DNA from: an uncultured Bacteroidales bacterium
Lineage (GTDB): Bacteria; Bacteroidota; Bacteroidia; Bacteroidales; Paludibacteraceae
Reading direction: 5' to 3'
DNA length: 6,460 nucleotides
Assembly: GCA_903912795.1 (NCBI GenBank)
Contig: CAIWIS010000137.1
Span: 1-6,460, forward strand
The notes beneath the pieces were generated by a model, which was not told the DNA's origin, made no database searches, and worked only from the letters and a program-made list of their open reading frames with translations. How positions within the stretch are numbered: position 1 is the first letter of the stretch; each line of letters starts with the position of its first letter. A program made the translations under genes and the position numbers. Shown in pieces: positions 1 through 6,460 of this stretch.

Positions 1-1553
1 ATGATAAATGGCCTGCCTTTTAATTTTTCCTGCGCAATGTCCATAAATGTATCAAACCCATCGAACTTACCACCATACCAACCCTGATAGAGGTTCCATC
101 CCACAATTTTGGGTAGTTGTGTCAATCCCGCTTCGTGGTAGTCGTTGAAATTTCCATGCATCGGAATCAGTGTATAACGCTGCGGGTCATCAAGTCGAAT
201 CTGATTTTCAATTTTTTGAGCCAATGCATTCACCGATTTAAAATATTGTTTATTACGAATAGAATCGCCCTTAAAAGGCAAACGGAGCAAAACTTCGTTC
301 ATATAGGCCCAAATAAGCACCGAAGGCCGGTTATAATCTTGAAAAACCATTTCGCGAGCCATTTCGATGCTGTTTTTCGAAAAAGCTTCGTTTTCGGTTA
401 TGGCATTCACAATCGGAATTTCAACCGATGTGATAATGCCCAGTTTATCACACATTTCCATCACCACCGGGTCTTGCGGATAGTGCGAAATACGCAGAAA
501 ATTGCCACCCATGTCTTTCAGCAATTTCACATCGCGCACATGAATTTCGTCGGGCACGGCATTCCCAAGATTTTCGAAACACTGATGCCGATTGGTTCCG
601 ATAAGTTTGAGCGCTTTTCCATTGAGCATAAAACCATTTTCGGCACTAAATTCGTACCAACGTAAGCCCAGCGGTTGAGAAACTTCGTCGAGCAACTCAT
701 TGGTTTTAGCATTGTATACTCGAGTTATTACGCGGTATAAAACCGGAGTATCTGGGCACCACAATAACGGATTTTTTATTAAAATAGTTTGAATATCTAC
801 CAGATTAGTTGCCAATTGTGACAACTTTACCATTTTCTTAGTTGACAAAACTGTTTCCTTCCCTGAATTGATAAGGGTATGCTCTACCCGAACATTTACT
901 TTTGCTAAATTAGCATTAGTCAGTAATGTTTTGATTTCAACATGAGCTTCGGCATTGTTGACTTTGGGTGTTTGAAGATACACTCCCGACGACGCATAAT
1001 GCGTAGTAGACACATGTATTTTGTTAGTGAAAATTAAATAAACATCACGGTAAATACCTCCAAAAAAAGTAAAATCGGCAGTTAGTGGAGGGATGTTTTC
1101 ATTGAAACTATTATTGACTTTCAGAGCAAAGAGATTTTGCTGACCAAAGCGAACCAACTTTGTAATATCAAAACTAAAACGGGTATAGCCTCCCACATGC
1201 GTTCCGGCGCTTATACCATTTACAAACAGCTCCACTTCCTGATTGGCTCCTTCGAAAAAGATGGTGATTTGCTTGTCTTTTTTATCAGTAGGAATATTCA
1301 GCGTTCGCCTATACCAAGCTACATTGCGGTAATAACCACGCTCATCATCTTGTGCATCAGCAGCATTCCATGTGTGCGGAAAATTGACCAATTGCCAACC
1401 CGCATCGTTAAACTGAACCTGTTTAGCATTTTCATCATCCGAGCGTATAAAACGCCAGTTTTCGTTGATGGAATTTTTTATTCGCGGGTTAATTTCGGCC
1501 CCAACCTGAAATACGAACAAGGATAACACTACTATCAAAAAAAACTTTTTCAT
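1..1553 (-). CDS. Glycoside hydrolase family 2 enzyme (beta-galactosidase/beta-glucuronidase type), 5' part only
   Basis: This is an exported retaining exo-glycosidase. The gene reads leftward and is open to the window edge, so only 517 codons plus two bases are present. Residues 1-19 (MKKFFLIVVLSLFVFQVGA) form a signal peptide with likely cleavage before Glu20, which points to the periplasm. The GH2 sugar-binding jelly-roll covers about 28-178 (FPHTWN at 58-63, VELFVNG near 107-113, FGGIYRDVYL at 163-172). The immunoglobulin-like domain covers about 190-300 (LWCPDTPVLYRV). The TIM barrel starts near 305 with GTNRHQ at 319-324 and RISHYP at 354-359. The acid/base is Glu420 in IWAYMNE, and GWNLYQGWYGG at 483-493 is a typical GH2 motif. 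The sequence stops at GRPFI (513-517), directly before the strand expected to carry the nucleophile Glu. The residues that separate galactosidase from glucuronidase lie outside, so the substrate is undecided. The gene is divergent from the GH88 operon and probably shares its regulation. Confidence 0.95.
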   Translation of the reverse strand, partial: MKKFFLIVVLSLFVFQVGAEINPRIKNSINENWRFIRSDDENAKQVQFNDAGWQLVNFPHTWNAADAQDDERGYYRNVAWYRRTLNIPTDKKDKQITIFFEGANQEVELFVNGISAGTHVGGYTRFSFDITKLVRFGQQNLFALKVNNSFNENIPPLTADFTFFGGIYRDVYLIFTNKIHVSTTHYASSGVYLQTPKVNNAEAHVEIKTLLTNANLAKVNVRVEHTLINSGKETVLSTKKMVKLSQLATNLVDIQTILIKNPLLWCPDTPVLYRVITRVYNAKTNELLDEVSQPLGLRWYEFSAENGFMLNGKALKLIGTNRHQCFENLGNAVPDEIHVRDVKLLKDMGGNFLRISHYPQDPVVMEMCDKLGIITSVEIPIVNAITENEAFSKNSIEMAREMVFQDYNRPSVLIWAYMNEVLLRLPFKGDSIRNKQYFKSVNALAQKIENQIRLDDPQRYTLIPMHGNFNDYHEAGLTQLPKIVGWNLYQGWYGGKFDGFDTFMDIAQEKLKGRPFI

Positions 1554-1593
1554 ACCAATAAAAATTAATGCAACAATCTCAATTTATAATTTG

Positions 1594-1601
1594 CAAATAT
1601 A
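1594..1601 (-). promoter_or_regulatory. Candidate -7 promoter element for the GH2 gene
   Basis: On the minus strand this reads TATATTTG, an exact match to the Bacteroidota -7 consensus TAnnTTTG. It lies about 40 nt upstream of the GH2 start codon at 1553, which would give a leader of roughly 35 nt. The expected -33 TTTG is not clear: only T-rich sequence is found near 1621-1628 on this strand. The match is seen directly; promoter activity is inferred. Confidence 0.6.
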
Positions 1602-1630
1602 GTTGTTGTACCCCTTAATGAATAAAAAAA

Positions 1631-1711
1631 TAGTCCACTAAAAAGCAAATTCCATTCAAATCGTTATTTCGTAGAATTCGTTTTGAACAATGTTTTTAAT
1701 TTTTTGGACTA
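1631..1711. promoter_or_regulatory. Interrupted dyad between divergent genes, candidate shared operator
   Basis: The sequence has twofold symmetry centred on base 1671. The outer arms are TAGTCCA (1631-1637) and TGGACTA (1705-1711), a perfect 7-bp inverted repeat. The inner arms are TTCAAATCG (1655-1663) and CGTTTTGAA (1679-1687), which pair at 8 of 9 positions. Short A/T blocks at 1640-1642 with 1700-1702, and 1647-1649 with 1693-1695, also pair about the same centre. By hand count 23 of 40 mirrored pairs are complementary. The dyad sits between the two candidate promoters. Binding of a dimeric or tetrameric regulator is inference, and no regulator gene is visible in the window. A chance origin in AT-rich DNA cannot be excluded. 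Confidence 0.45.
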
Positions 1712-1740
1712 AATTGTTATGCTTCCATCACTTATAATAA

Positions 1741-1748
1741 GAACTTTG
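1741..1748 (+). promoter_or_regulatory. Candidate -7 promoter element for the GH88-led operon
   Basis: The sequence GAACTTTG matches the Bacteroidota -7 consensus TAnnTTTG at all fixed positions except the first T. It lies 36 nt before the GH88 start codon at 1785. It mirrors the minus-strand TATATTTG box exactly about base 1671, and both boxes continue as TTTGCA. An upstream TTG at 1714-1716 or TATG at 1718-1721 could serve as a poor -33 element. The positional symmetry is the main reason to believe it. Confidence 0.4.
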
Positions 1749-1784
1749 CACCGGATAACAAATCAAAAATAAGAGTAAAAAGTA

Positions 1785-2975
1785 ATGACAAAAAAGTATT
1801 TATTATTAACCATCTTATTATCGGGCTTCCAGACCTTTAGTTTTGCAAAACAGAAACCTATTTTGCAAGTTATAGATGAAAGTCTGAAATTCTCGGTACA
1901 ACAAACAATATGCTTATCAAAAAAAATGTCTGAATTACCAAACTTGCTACCACGTACAGTAAAAGATGGTGAGTTAGTTACTTCAAAAGACAGTTGGTGG
2001 ACGAGTGGGTTTTTCCCTGGAACACTTTGGTATTTGTACGATTATTCAAAATCGGATGAAATAAAAAATGCTGCATATGAAATGACTCAAAGAGTTGAAA
2101 AACAACAGTACACTACCAATAATCATGATGTAGGTTTTATGATATTTTGCAGTTATGGTAATGGATTACGAATATCAAAGGATAAATCTTATGAGCAGAT
2201 AATTGTAAATGCGGCAAAATCGCTTTCAACACGTTTCAATCCAGTAACGGGCACAATCAAATCGTGGGATAGAAAAGAATGGCAGTTCCCAGTTATAATT
2301 GACAATATGATGAATTTGGAGTTATTGACTCAGGCAACAAAACTATCGGGCGATAGCAGCTTTTATAAAATCGCCGTTTCACATGCCGACACTACCATGA
2401 AATATCATTTTCGACCCGATGGAAGTTCTTATCACTTAGTAAATTACCATTCAGATAAAGCTGGATTTATTGAACGTATGACACATCAGGGTTACTCTAA
2501 TGAGTCTTCGTGGGCACGCGGTCAAAGTTGGGGACTTTATGGTTATACCATGATGTACAGGGAAACAGGAAAACAGGAATATTTAAATCTTGCCATAAAA
2601 ATTGCCAATTATATAGCCAATCATCCCAACCTACCAAAAGATAAAATTCCGTATTGGGATTTTAATGCACCAAATATTCCAAATGAGTTGCGTGATGCTT
2701 CGGCAGGATCTGTAATAGCTTCGGCATTGGTAGAGTTAAGTACATTTACCGATAAGAAACTTTCGAAAAAATACCGTACTTTAGCAGAGCAAATGATTCG
2801 TTCACTTGCGTCTGCTGAATATCGTGCCGAACTTGGACAAAACGGAAACTTTATTCTCAAACACAGTGTAGGTTTTATGGCAAAAAACAGCGAAGTGGAT
2901 GCTCCTCTTAGTTATGCCGATTATTATTTTGTGGAGGCACTGATGCGCTATAGGAAACTTTTTAATAAAAAATAA
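1785..2975 (+). CDS. GH88 unsaturated glucuronyl hydrolase
   Basis: This enzyme removes the 4,5-unsaturated uronic acid that a polysaccharide lyase leaves on the non-reducing end of oligosaccharides. It works by hydrating the C4=C5 double bond. The 396-residue protein is about the usual length for a family of (alpha/alpha)6-barrel proteins plus a signal peptide. Residues 1-21, ending SFSFA, form the signal peptide, with no lipobox, so a periplasmic location is likely. Family motifs are SWWTSGFFPG (70-79), NNHDVGFM (112-119) with Asp115, IIDNMMNLELL (171-181) with Asp173, ARGQSWGLYGY (244-254), RDASAG (303-308) and LSYADYYFVEALMRY (375-389). Asp115 and Asp173 correspond to the two catalytic aspartates known in Bacillus UGL. 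GH105 has a similar fold, but these motifs fit GH88 better. It is the first gene of the plus-strand operon, and the next gene starts 17 nt downstream. The partner lyase is not in the window. Confidence 0.92.
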   Translation: MTKKYLLLTILLSGFQTFSFAKQKPILQVIDESLKFSVQQTICLSKKMSELPNLLPRTVKDGELVTSKDSWWTSGFFPGTLWYLYDYSKSDEIKNAAYEMTQRVEKQQYTTNNHDVGFMIFCSYGNGLRISKDKSYEQIIVNAAKSLSTRFNPVTGTIKSWDRKEWQFPVIIDNMMNLELLTQATKLSGDSSFYKIAVSHADTTMKYHFRPDGSSYHLVNYHSDKAGFIERMTHQGYSNESSWARGQSWGLYGYTMMYRETGKQEYLNLAIKIANYIANHPNLPKDKIPYWDFNAPNIPNELRDASAGSVIASALVELSTFTDKKLSKKYRTLAEQMIRSLASAEYRAELGQNGNFILKHSVGFMAKNSEVDAPLSYADYYFVEALMRYRKLFNKK

Positions 2976-2992
2976 TCCTTTAAATAAACACA

Positions 2993-4210
2993 ATGAAAAC
3001 AGGAAGAAACAAGTTCATTTTTTCAGTTTTATTTTGTATGTTTTCCGGTTTGGTTTTTTCGAAAAACGATAGGGAGATATGGATAAATTCTTTGGTTAAA
3101 ATTGCCGATCCGGTTCTTTTAAATTTAAGCAACAATACGCTTAGAAAAAATATGCCTGTTGAAACTACTGTTGAGGGTAGTAAGCGTGGCAGGGAGAAAG
3201 TTACGCATCTCGAAGCCGTTGGACGATTGCTTTGTGGTATGGCACCGTGGCTCGAACTTGGTGCTGACCAAAGTACCGAAGGCAAACTTAGGAAGCAATA
3301 TATTGAACAAGTGAGAAGAGGGTTACAAAATGCCGTTGACCCAAACTCACCCGACAAACTAAATTTTACAACCGACAATCAAGCCTTGGTTGATGCCGCA
3401 TTTTTGGCTCAGAGTTTTTTAAGAGCGCCCACTCAAATATGGGGAAATCTGGATGCAATAACTCAAAGCCGAATGCTTGAAGCCTTAAAATCAACACGTA
3501 TAATTAAACCAAACGAAAGCAACTGGTTACTCTTTTCTGCAATAATTGAAGCCACATTATTACAACTAACAGGTGAATGCAAGTTGGAAACCATCAACTA
3601 CGCTTTATCTCGGTTTGATGAATGGTACAAAGGCGATGGATGGTACGGCGATGGTAAGAATTTTCACTTTGATTATTACAATAGCATTGTAATTCATCCA
3701 ATGCTGTTGGATATTCTTACTGTGTTGAAAAGCAAAAATCTCACCGATTCAACAGTTTTCGATACCGAAAAGAAACGTAGCATAAGACATGCCGAACAAT
3801 TGGAACGTTTAATTTCGCCCGAAGGAACTTTTCCTGCATTTGGGCGCTCACTAGCTTATCGTTTCGGTATTTTTCATAATCTATCTCAAGTTTCATTGTT
3901 AAAATTGTTACCAAAGGACGTAAAGCCTGCTCAGGTCAGATGCGCACTTACGTCTGTTATTAAACGACAAGTGAAGCAACCCGGAACTTTTGATAAAAAT
4001 GGTTGGCTAACGCTTGGTTTTTGTGGACATCAACCCAATTTGGCCGAATCGTACATTTCAACCGGAAGTCTTTATTTATGTACTGCCGTATTTTTACCAT
4101 TAGGTCTGCCGGCTGAAGATGAATTTTGGAGCGGTGAGCCTGCAGACTGGACAAATAAGAAAGCGTGGAGTGGTAAGCCGGTAAAAGCAGATCATGCAAT
4201 TAAAAATTAG
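2993..4210 (+). CDS. DUF2264 family protein, probable GH154-like glucuronidase
   Basis: A secreted 405-residue protein of the DUF2264 family, about the normal length for a single-domain alpha-helical barrel member. Residues 1-23 (hydrophobic FIFSVLFCMFSGLVFS) form a signal peptide. Cys15 lies inside the hydrophobic core without a lipobox, so the protein should be soluble in the periplasm. Family motifs are THLEAVGRLLCGMAPWLELG (71-90), TDNQALVDAAFLAQSFLRAP (127-146), YKGDGWYGDGKNFHFDYYNS (212-231), SPEGTFPAFGRSLAYRFG (275-292) and QPNLAESYISTGSLYLCTAV (347-366). The acidic and aromatic patch at 213-230 and Glu277 are candidate active-site parts; I cannot assign the catalytic pair. From memory, some DUF2264 proteins are classified in CAZy GH154 as beta-glucuronidases, and the GH88 neighbour 17 nt upstream supports a uronic-acid substrate. 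Family membership is well supported; the activity is inference. Confidence 0.85.
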   Translation: MKTGRNKFIFSVLFCMFSGLVFSKNDREIWINSLVKIADPVLLNLSNNTLRKNMPVETTVEGSKRGREKVTHLEAVGRLLCGMAPWLELGADQSTEGKLRKQYIEQVRRGLQNAVDPNSPDKLNFTTDNQALVDAAFLAQSFLRAPTQIWGNLDAITQSRMLEALKSTRIIKPNESNWLLFSAIIEATLLQLTGECKLETINYALSRFDEWYKGDGWYGDGKNFHFDYYNSIVIHPMLLDILTVLKSKNLTDSTVFDTEKKRSIRHAEQLERLISPEGTFPAFGRSLAYRFGIFHNLSQVSLLKLLPKDVKPAQVRCALTSVIKRQVKQPGTFDKNGWLTLGFCGHQPNLAESYISTGSLYLCTAVFLPLGLPAEDEFWSGEPADWTNKKAWSGKPVKADHAIKN

Positions 4211-4218
4211 AATTATTT

Positions 4219-5328
4219 ATGAAGAAGAACTGGTTGATATTTACTTTTTTTATCTTGTTACAGCCTGCTTTTGCAGTCGAAATAAGAAGATTAAATAATG
4301 CTAATCCAATAATTGACAAAGTATTATTTGAGCAAAATGGTATTGCCTCCGATGGTGAAAATATTAATGGTCCTTGTGTTATCCGTCTGCCTGACTGGCT
4401 TCCTATTGAAAAACGCGTTCACCCTTCGGCAAATTACTACCTATATTTCGGGCATCATCATGGCGCATATATTCGAATGGCTTGGGCTGCAAGCTTAACC
4501 GAGAAATGGACATTGTACAATGCTGATAGTACAGTTTTGCCTTCGAAAAGAGGAGTTTTCGGACTTTATGATAAAAAAAATGAGAATAAGATTTTCCCCG
4601 GAAATGATATTGAAATATCAAGCCATATTGCCTCTCCCGTTGTGTTAATAGATAATGAAAAAAAACAGTTCATTATGTTTTTTCATGGTCAAACTAAATT
4701 AATTTCGGAAGCTAAAAACGACCAACGGACTTTTGTTTGCTATTCCAATAATGGTGTTGATTTTCAGAAAAACATTTCTCCTGTTATGTTGGGTGGCTCT
4801 TATTTTGCCCCATTTAATTATAAAAATCAATGGTATTCTTTTTCCAATGGTGGACTTTTTCATGAGGCACCCAAAGTAAAAGGTTTTGATACTGCCCCTA
4901 GAGACTTTGACTATTCAAAAATGCTATGGAGCACGCGACGCGATTTCTTTGAAAAGGCAATTGAGGAAACTGGAAATCCTAATTTTCGAGTAAGACATTT
5001 GACTACTTTTCTTGAAAACAATATATTGCATATTTTTTTTAGTTCAAGTCACGATACACCTGAGCGTATTTATTACACACAGAGCATTTTAAACAGTGAC
5101 AGCAAATCATGGTCTTCTCAATCATTCCAATGTGTCATGCAAGCCAAAGAAGTTTGGGAAGGTGGTAATTTGATTCCAAAATTATCTATAGGTGGAGCAG
5201 CAAAAACAATTTTGAACGAAGTACGTGACCCTTTTATTTTTAAAGATTATGATGGGAAAATCTACCTGTTTTATTGTGCGGGTGGTGAACGTGGGATTGG
5301 AATGGCTCAGGTTTTGAAATTTCCTTGA
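4219..5328 (+). CDS. Secreted beta-propeller protein of unknown function, putative glycoside hydrolase
   Basis: A 369-residue exported protein with a signal peptide at 1-19 (ending QPAFA) and no lipobox. The remainder alternates short beta strands and aromatic-rich turns, as in the five-bladed propellers of the GH43/GH32/GH117 type. Blade-like units are YYLYFGHHHGAYIRMAWA (73-90), IASPVVLIDNEKKQFIMFFH (137-156), FAPFNYKNQWYSFSNGG (196-212), RHLTTFLENNILHIFFSSSH (259-278) and RDPFIFKDYDGKIYLFYCAG (336-355). Conserved-looking polar residues in the turns are Asp45, Glu47, His79-81, Asp130, Glu132, His136, Glu216, Glu314 and Asp337. Similar HHKG...IR and RDP...YLLY patterns occur in uncharacterised secreted propeller proteins, but I cannot tie it to a named CAZy family. 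It starts 8 nt after the DUF2264 gene, so the two are almost certainly co-transcribed. It could be an exo-hydrolase, a lyase-like propeller or a binding protein. Confidence 0.72.
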   Translation: MKKNWLIFTFFILLQPAFAVEIRRLNNANPIIDKVLFEQNGIASDGENINGPCVIRLPDWLPIEKRVHPSANYYLYFGHHHGAYIRMAWAASLTEKWTLYNADSTVLPSKRGVFGLYDKKNENKIFPGNDIEISSHIASPVVLIDNEKKQFIMFFHGQTKLISEAKNDQRTFVCYSNNGVDFQKNISPVMLGGSYFAPFNYKNQWYSFSNGGLFHEAPKVKGFDTAPRDFDYSKMLWSTRRDFFEKAIEETGNPNFRVRHLTTFLENNILHIFFSSSHDTPERIYYTQSILNSDSKSWSSQSFQCVMQAKEVWEGGNLIPKLSIGGAAKTILNEVRDPFIFKDYDGKIYLFYCAGGERGIGMAQVLKFP

Positions 5329-5383
5329 TTAAATAATGATTGTACCTTGTGTTTTTTATGCCTTATATATATACATTTGTTCA

Positions 5384-6460
5384 ATGAGAAATTCACCCAT
5401 CAGAAAGAAGATTTGTTTCTTCATAATGTTTTCGACCGCTATTTTGTCATTATTTGCAACGACTTCTACAAAAGAGACTCAAACAAAGATTAATTGGGAA
5501 AGTACAACTATCTATCAACTGGAACTTCCCAAATTTATGAGTTCAAATATGGTTGTTCAGCGCGATGTGCCAATGCATTTTTGGGGTTGGGCAAATGTGG
5601 GCGAACAAGTTAAAGTAACATTTACCAGAAATGGAAATAGTATTTCGAATACAACTACAGTTAATAAAAATGGAAAATGGTCAGTTTTACTTGATGCTCA
5701 AACGGTAGAATCAACTGCTTGCACTCTACGTTTCGAATTAGTAAATCAGCCTGAAACAGTCCTAACACTATCAAATATTTTGGTAGGCGATGTGTGGCTG
5801 GCTTCCGGACAATCGAATATGGAAAAAAAAGTGAGTCATTTGCTTGAAGCCACACAAGTAATTGCTGAAGCTGATAATTATCCACTGATTCGTTCGTTCA
5901 GAGCAAGTTACAATGCAAAATCCCAACCGCAAGAGAAAGTAAATAGTAGTTCGTTACCATGGTTTGTATGCAATAGTTTGGAGGTTGGTAATAATGTTTC
6001 GGCGGTTGCTTATATTTTTGCGCGCGAAATTTACAAATCACAGAAAATCCCGATCGGAATTTTACAATCTTATCGCGGTGGTACCGAATTGGAAACTTGG
6101 ATGAGCCGTACAAAAATAGTTACGGATAACGAACTTTGTAAAGTAGCGGGAAGAATTGGTACCATGGATTCTACCAATGCAAATAATTATCCATCTATCA
6201 ATTTCAATGGTCAGGTTAATCCTTTGGTGGGTTTTCCAATAAAAGGTTTTATTTTTTATCAGGGCGAAAGCAATACAAAAAGAGCGTTGGAATATCGCCT
6301 AATGATGAAAAAACTGATTGAAGATTGGCGTTCACTCTGGAAAATGGGAGATTTGCCATATTATTATGTTCAGCTTTTTAATATGGGAATAGCCACAAAT
6401 CAACTTTACGAAGAAGGTTATTGGCAAGTCATACGGGAACAACAAGAACAATTGTTGACC
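5384..6460 (+). CDS. SASA-domain carbohydrate esterase (sialate O-acetylesterase-like), 3' end missing
   Basis: This is probably a periplasmic SGNH-type esterase that removes O-acetyl groups from glycans. In polysaccharide loci, members often act on plant or algal sugars rather than sialic acid. The frame is open to the right edge, giving 359 codons. From the chosen ATG, residues 1-25 form a signal peptide: basic MRNSPIRKK, then hydrophobic CFFIMFSTAILSLFA. Residues about 50-132 match the N-terminal beta domain of these esterases (FMSSNMVVQR, HFWGWANVGEQV). The catalytic domain begins with GDVWLASGQSNME (135-147), where Ser144 is the nucleophile. YRGGTELETWMS (230-241), FNGQVNPLVGFPIKG (274-288) and FYQGESNT (291-298) follow. 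The catalytic Asp/His segment lies beyond the window. An in-frame ATG at 5336, only 7 nt after the propeller stop, would add 16 mostly hydrophobic residues. I prefer 5384 because it gives a clean signal peptide, but 5336 fits the operon spacing. Confidence 0.92.
   Translation, partial: MRNSPIRKKICFFIMFSTAILSLFATTSTKETQTKINWESTTIYQLELPKFMSSNMVVQRDVPMHFWGWANVGEQVKVTFTRNGNSISNTTTVNKNGKWSVLLDAQTVESTACTLRFELVNQPETVLTLSNILVGDVWLASGQSNMEKKVSHLLEATQVIAEADNYPLIRSFRASYNAKSQPQEKVNSSSLPWFVCNSLEVGNNVSAVAYIFAREIYKSQKIPIGILQSYRGGTELETWMSRTKIVTDNELCKVAGRIGTMDSTNANNYPSINFNGQVNPLVGFPIKGFIFYQGESNTKRALEYRLMMKKLIEDWRSLWKMGDLPYYYVQLFNMGIATNQLYEEGYWQVIREQQEQLLT

Noticed and set aside
117..665. Long plus-strand open frame antisense to the GH2 gene
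   Set aside because: It overlaps the TIM-barrel region of a well-supported GH2 reading frame. Its translation is rich in His, Phe and Ile with no recognisable domain, so it is a shadow frame.
1137..1526. Second plus-strand open frame antisense to the GH2 N-terminal domains
   Set aside because: The opposite strand encodes clear GH2 motifs over the same bases, and this translation shows no family pattern or sensible start context.
1733..1738. TATAAT, resembling a sigma-70 -10 box
   Set aside because: Bacteroidota primary sigma factors use TAnnTTTG-type elements, and the nearest TTGTTA is only 13 bp upstream, too close for a classical -35/-10 pair.
3035..3037. Cys15 of the DUF2264 protein as a possible lipoprotein cysteine
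   Set aside because: The preceding residues (SVLF) do not form a lipobox and the hydrophobic segment continues past the Cys, so an ordinary signal peptide is more likely.
2980..3378. Minus-strand open frame covering the start of the DUF2264 gene
   Set aside because: It is antisense to conserved DUF2264 motifs and to the signal peptide, its product looks like low-complexity shadow translation, and no promoter is evident.
5329..5383. Possible terminator between the propeller and esterase genes
   Set aside because: No GC-rich stem followed by a T run is present, so there is no evidence that the operon ends here.
5661..6113. Two short minus-strand open frames within the esterase gene
   Set aside because: Both lie opposite the GQSNM and RGGT catalytic blocks of the esterase and have no coding features of their own.

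Overview
The window looks like part of a carbohydrate-degradation locus (PUL-type accessory region) from a member of the Bacteroidota. The grounds are: low GC content; no clear Shine-Dalgarno sequences; a Bacteroidota-type -7 promoter element (TAnnTTTG); and five adjacent genes for exported carbohydrate-active proteins, each with an N-terminal signal peptide that lacks a convincing lipobox.

Layout. On the minus strand, 1553 down to the left edge holds the first 517 codons of a glycoside hydrolase family 2 enzyme. It includes the acid/base Asn-Glu but ends just before the expected nucleophile motif. A 231-bp divergent intergenic region (1554-1784) follows. On the plus strand are a GH88 unsaturated glucuronyl hydrolase (1785-2975), a DUF2264 protein that is probably a GH154-like glucuronidase (2993-4210), an uncharacterised secreted beta-propeller protein (4219-5328), and a SASA-domain (sialate O-acetylesterase-like) carbohydrate esterase (5384 to the right edge, 3' end missing). 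Gaps of 17, 8 and 55 nt (or 7 nt with an alternative start) suggest that the four plus-strand genes form one operon.

Likely joint role (inference). The set fits late, periplasmic breakdown of an acylated, uronic-acid-containing glycan. The esterase removes acyl groups, GH88 removes the 4,5-unsaturated uronic acid left by a polysaccharide lyase, the DUF2264 enzyme may remove ordinary glucuronic acid, and GH2 removes a beta-linked sugar such as galactose or glucuronic acid. The propeller is the unknown member. No lyase, SusC/SusD pair or regulator lies inside the window, so the polysaccharide cannot be named; ulvan, gum-arabic-like arabinogalactan, bacterial exopolysaccharides and glycosaminoglycans remain possible.

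Most notable observations. (1) The divergent intergenic region has a long interrupted dyad centred on 1671. The candidate -7 boxes of the two divergent promoters mirror each other around that same centre, which suggests a shared operator that co-regulates both arms. (2) The propeller protein is embedded in an otherwise assignable uronate-processing operon and is a good candidate for an undescribed enzyme activity.
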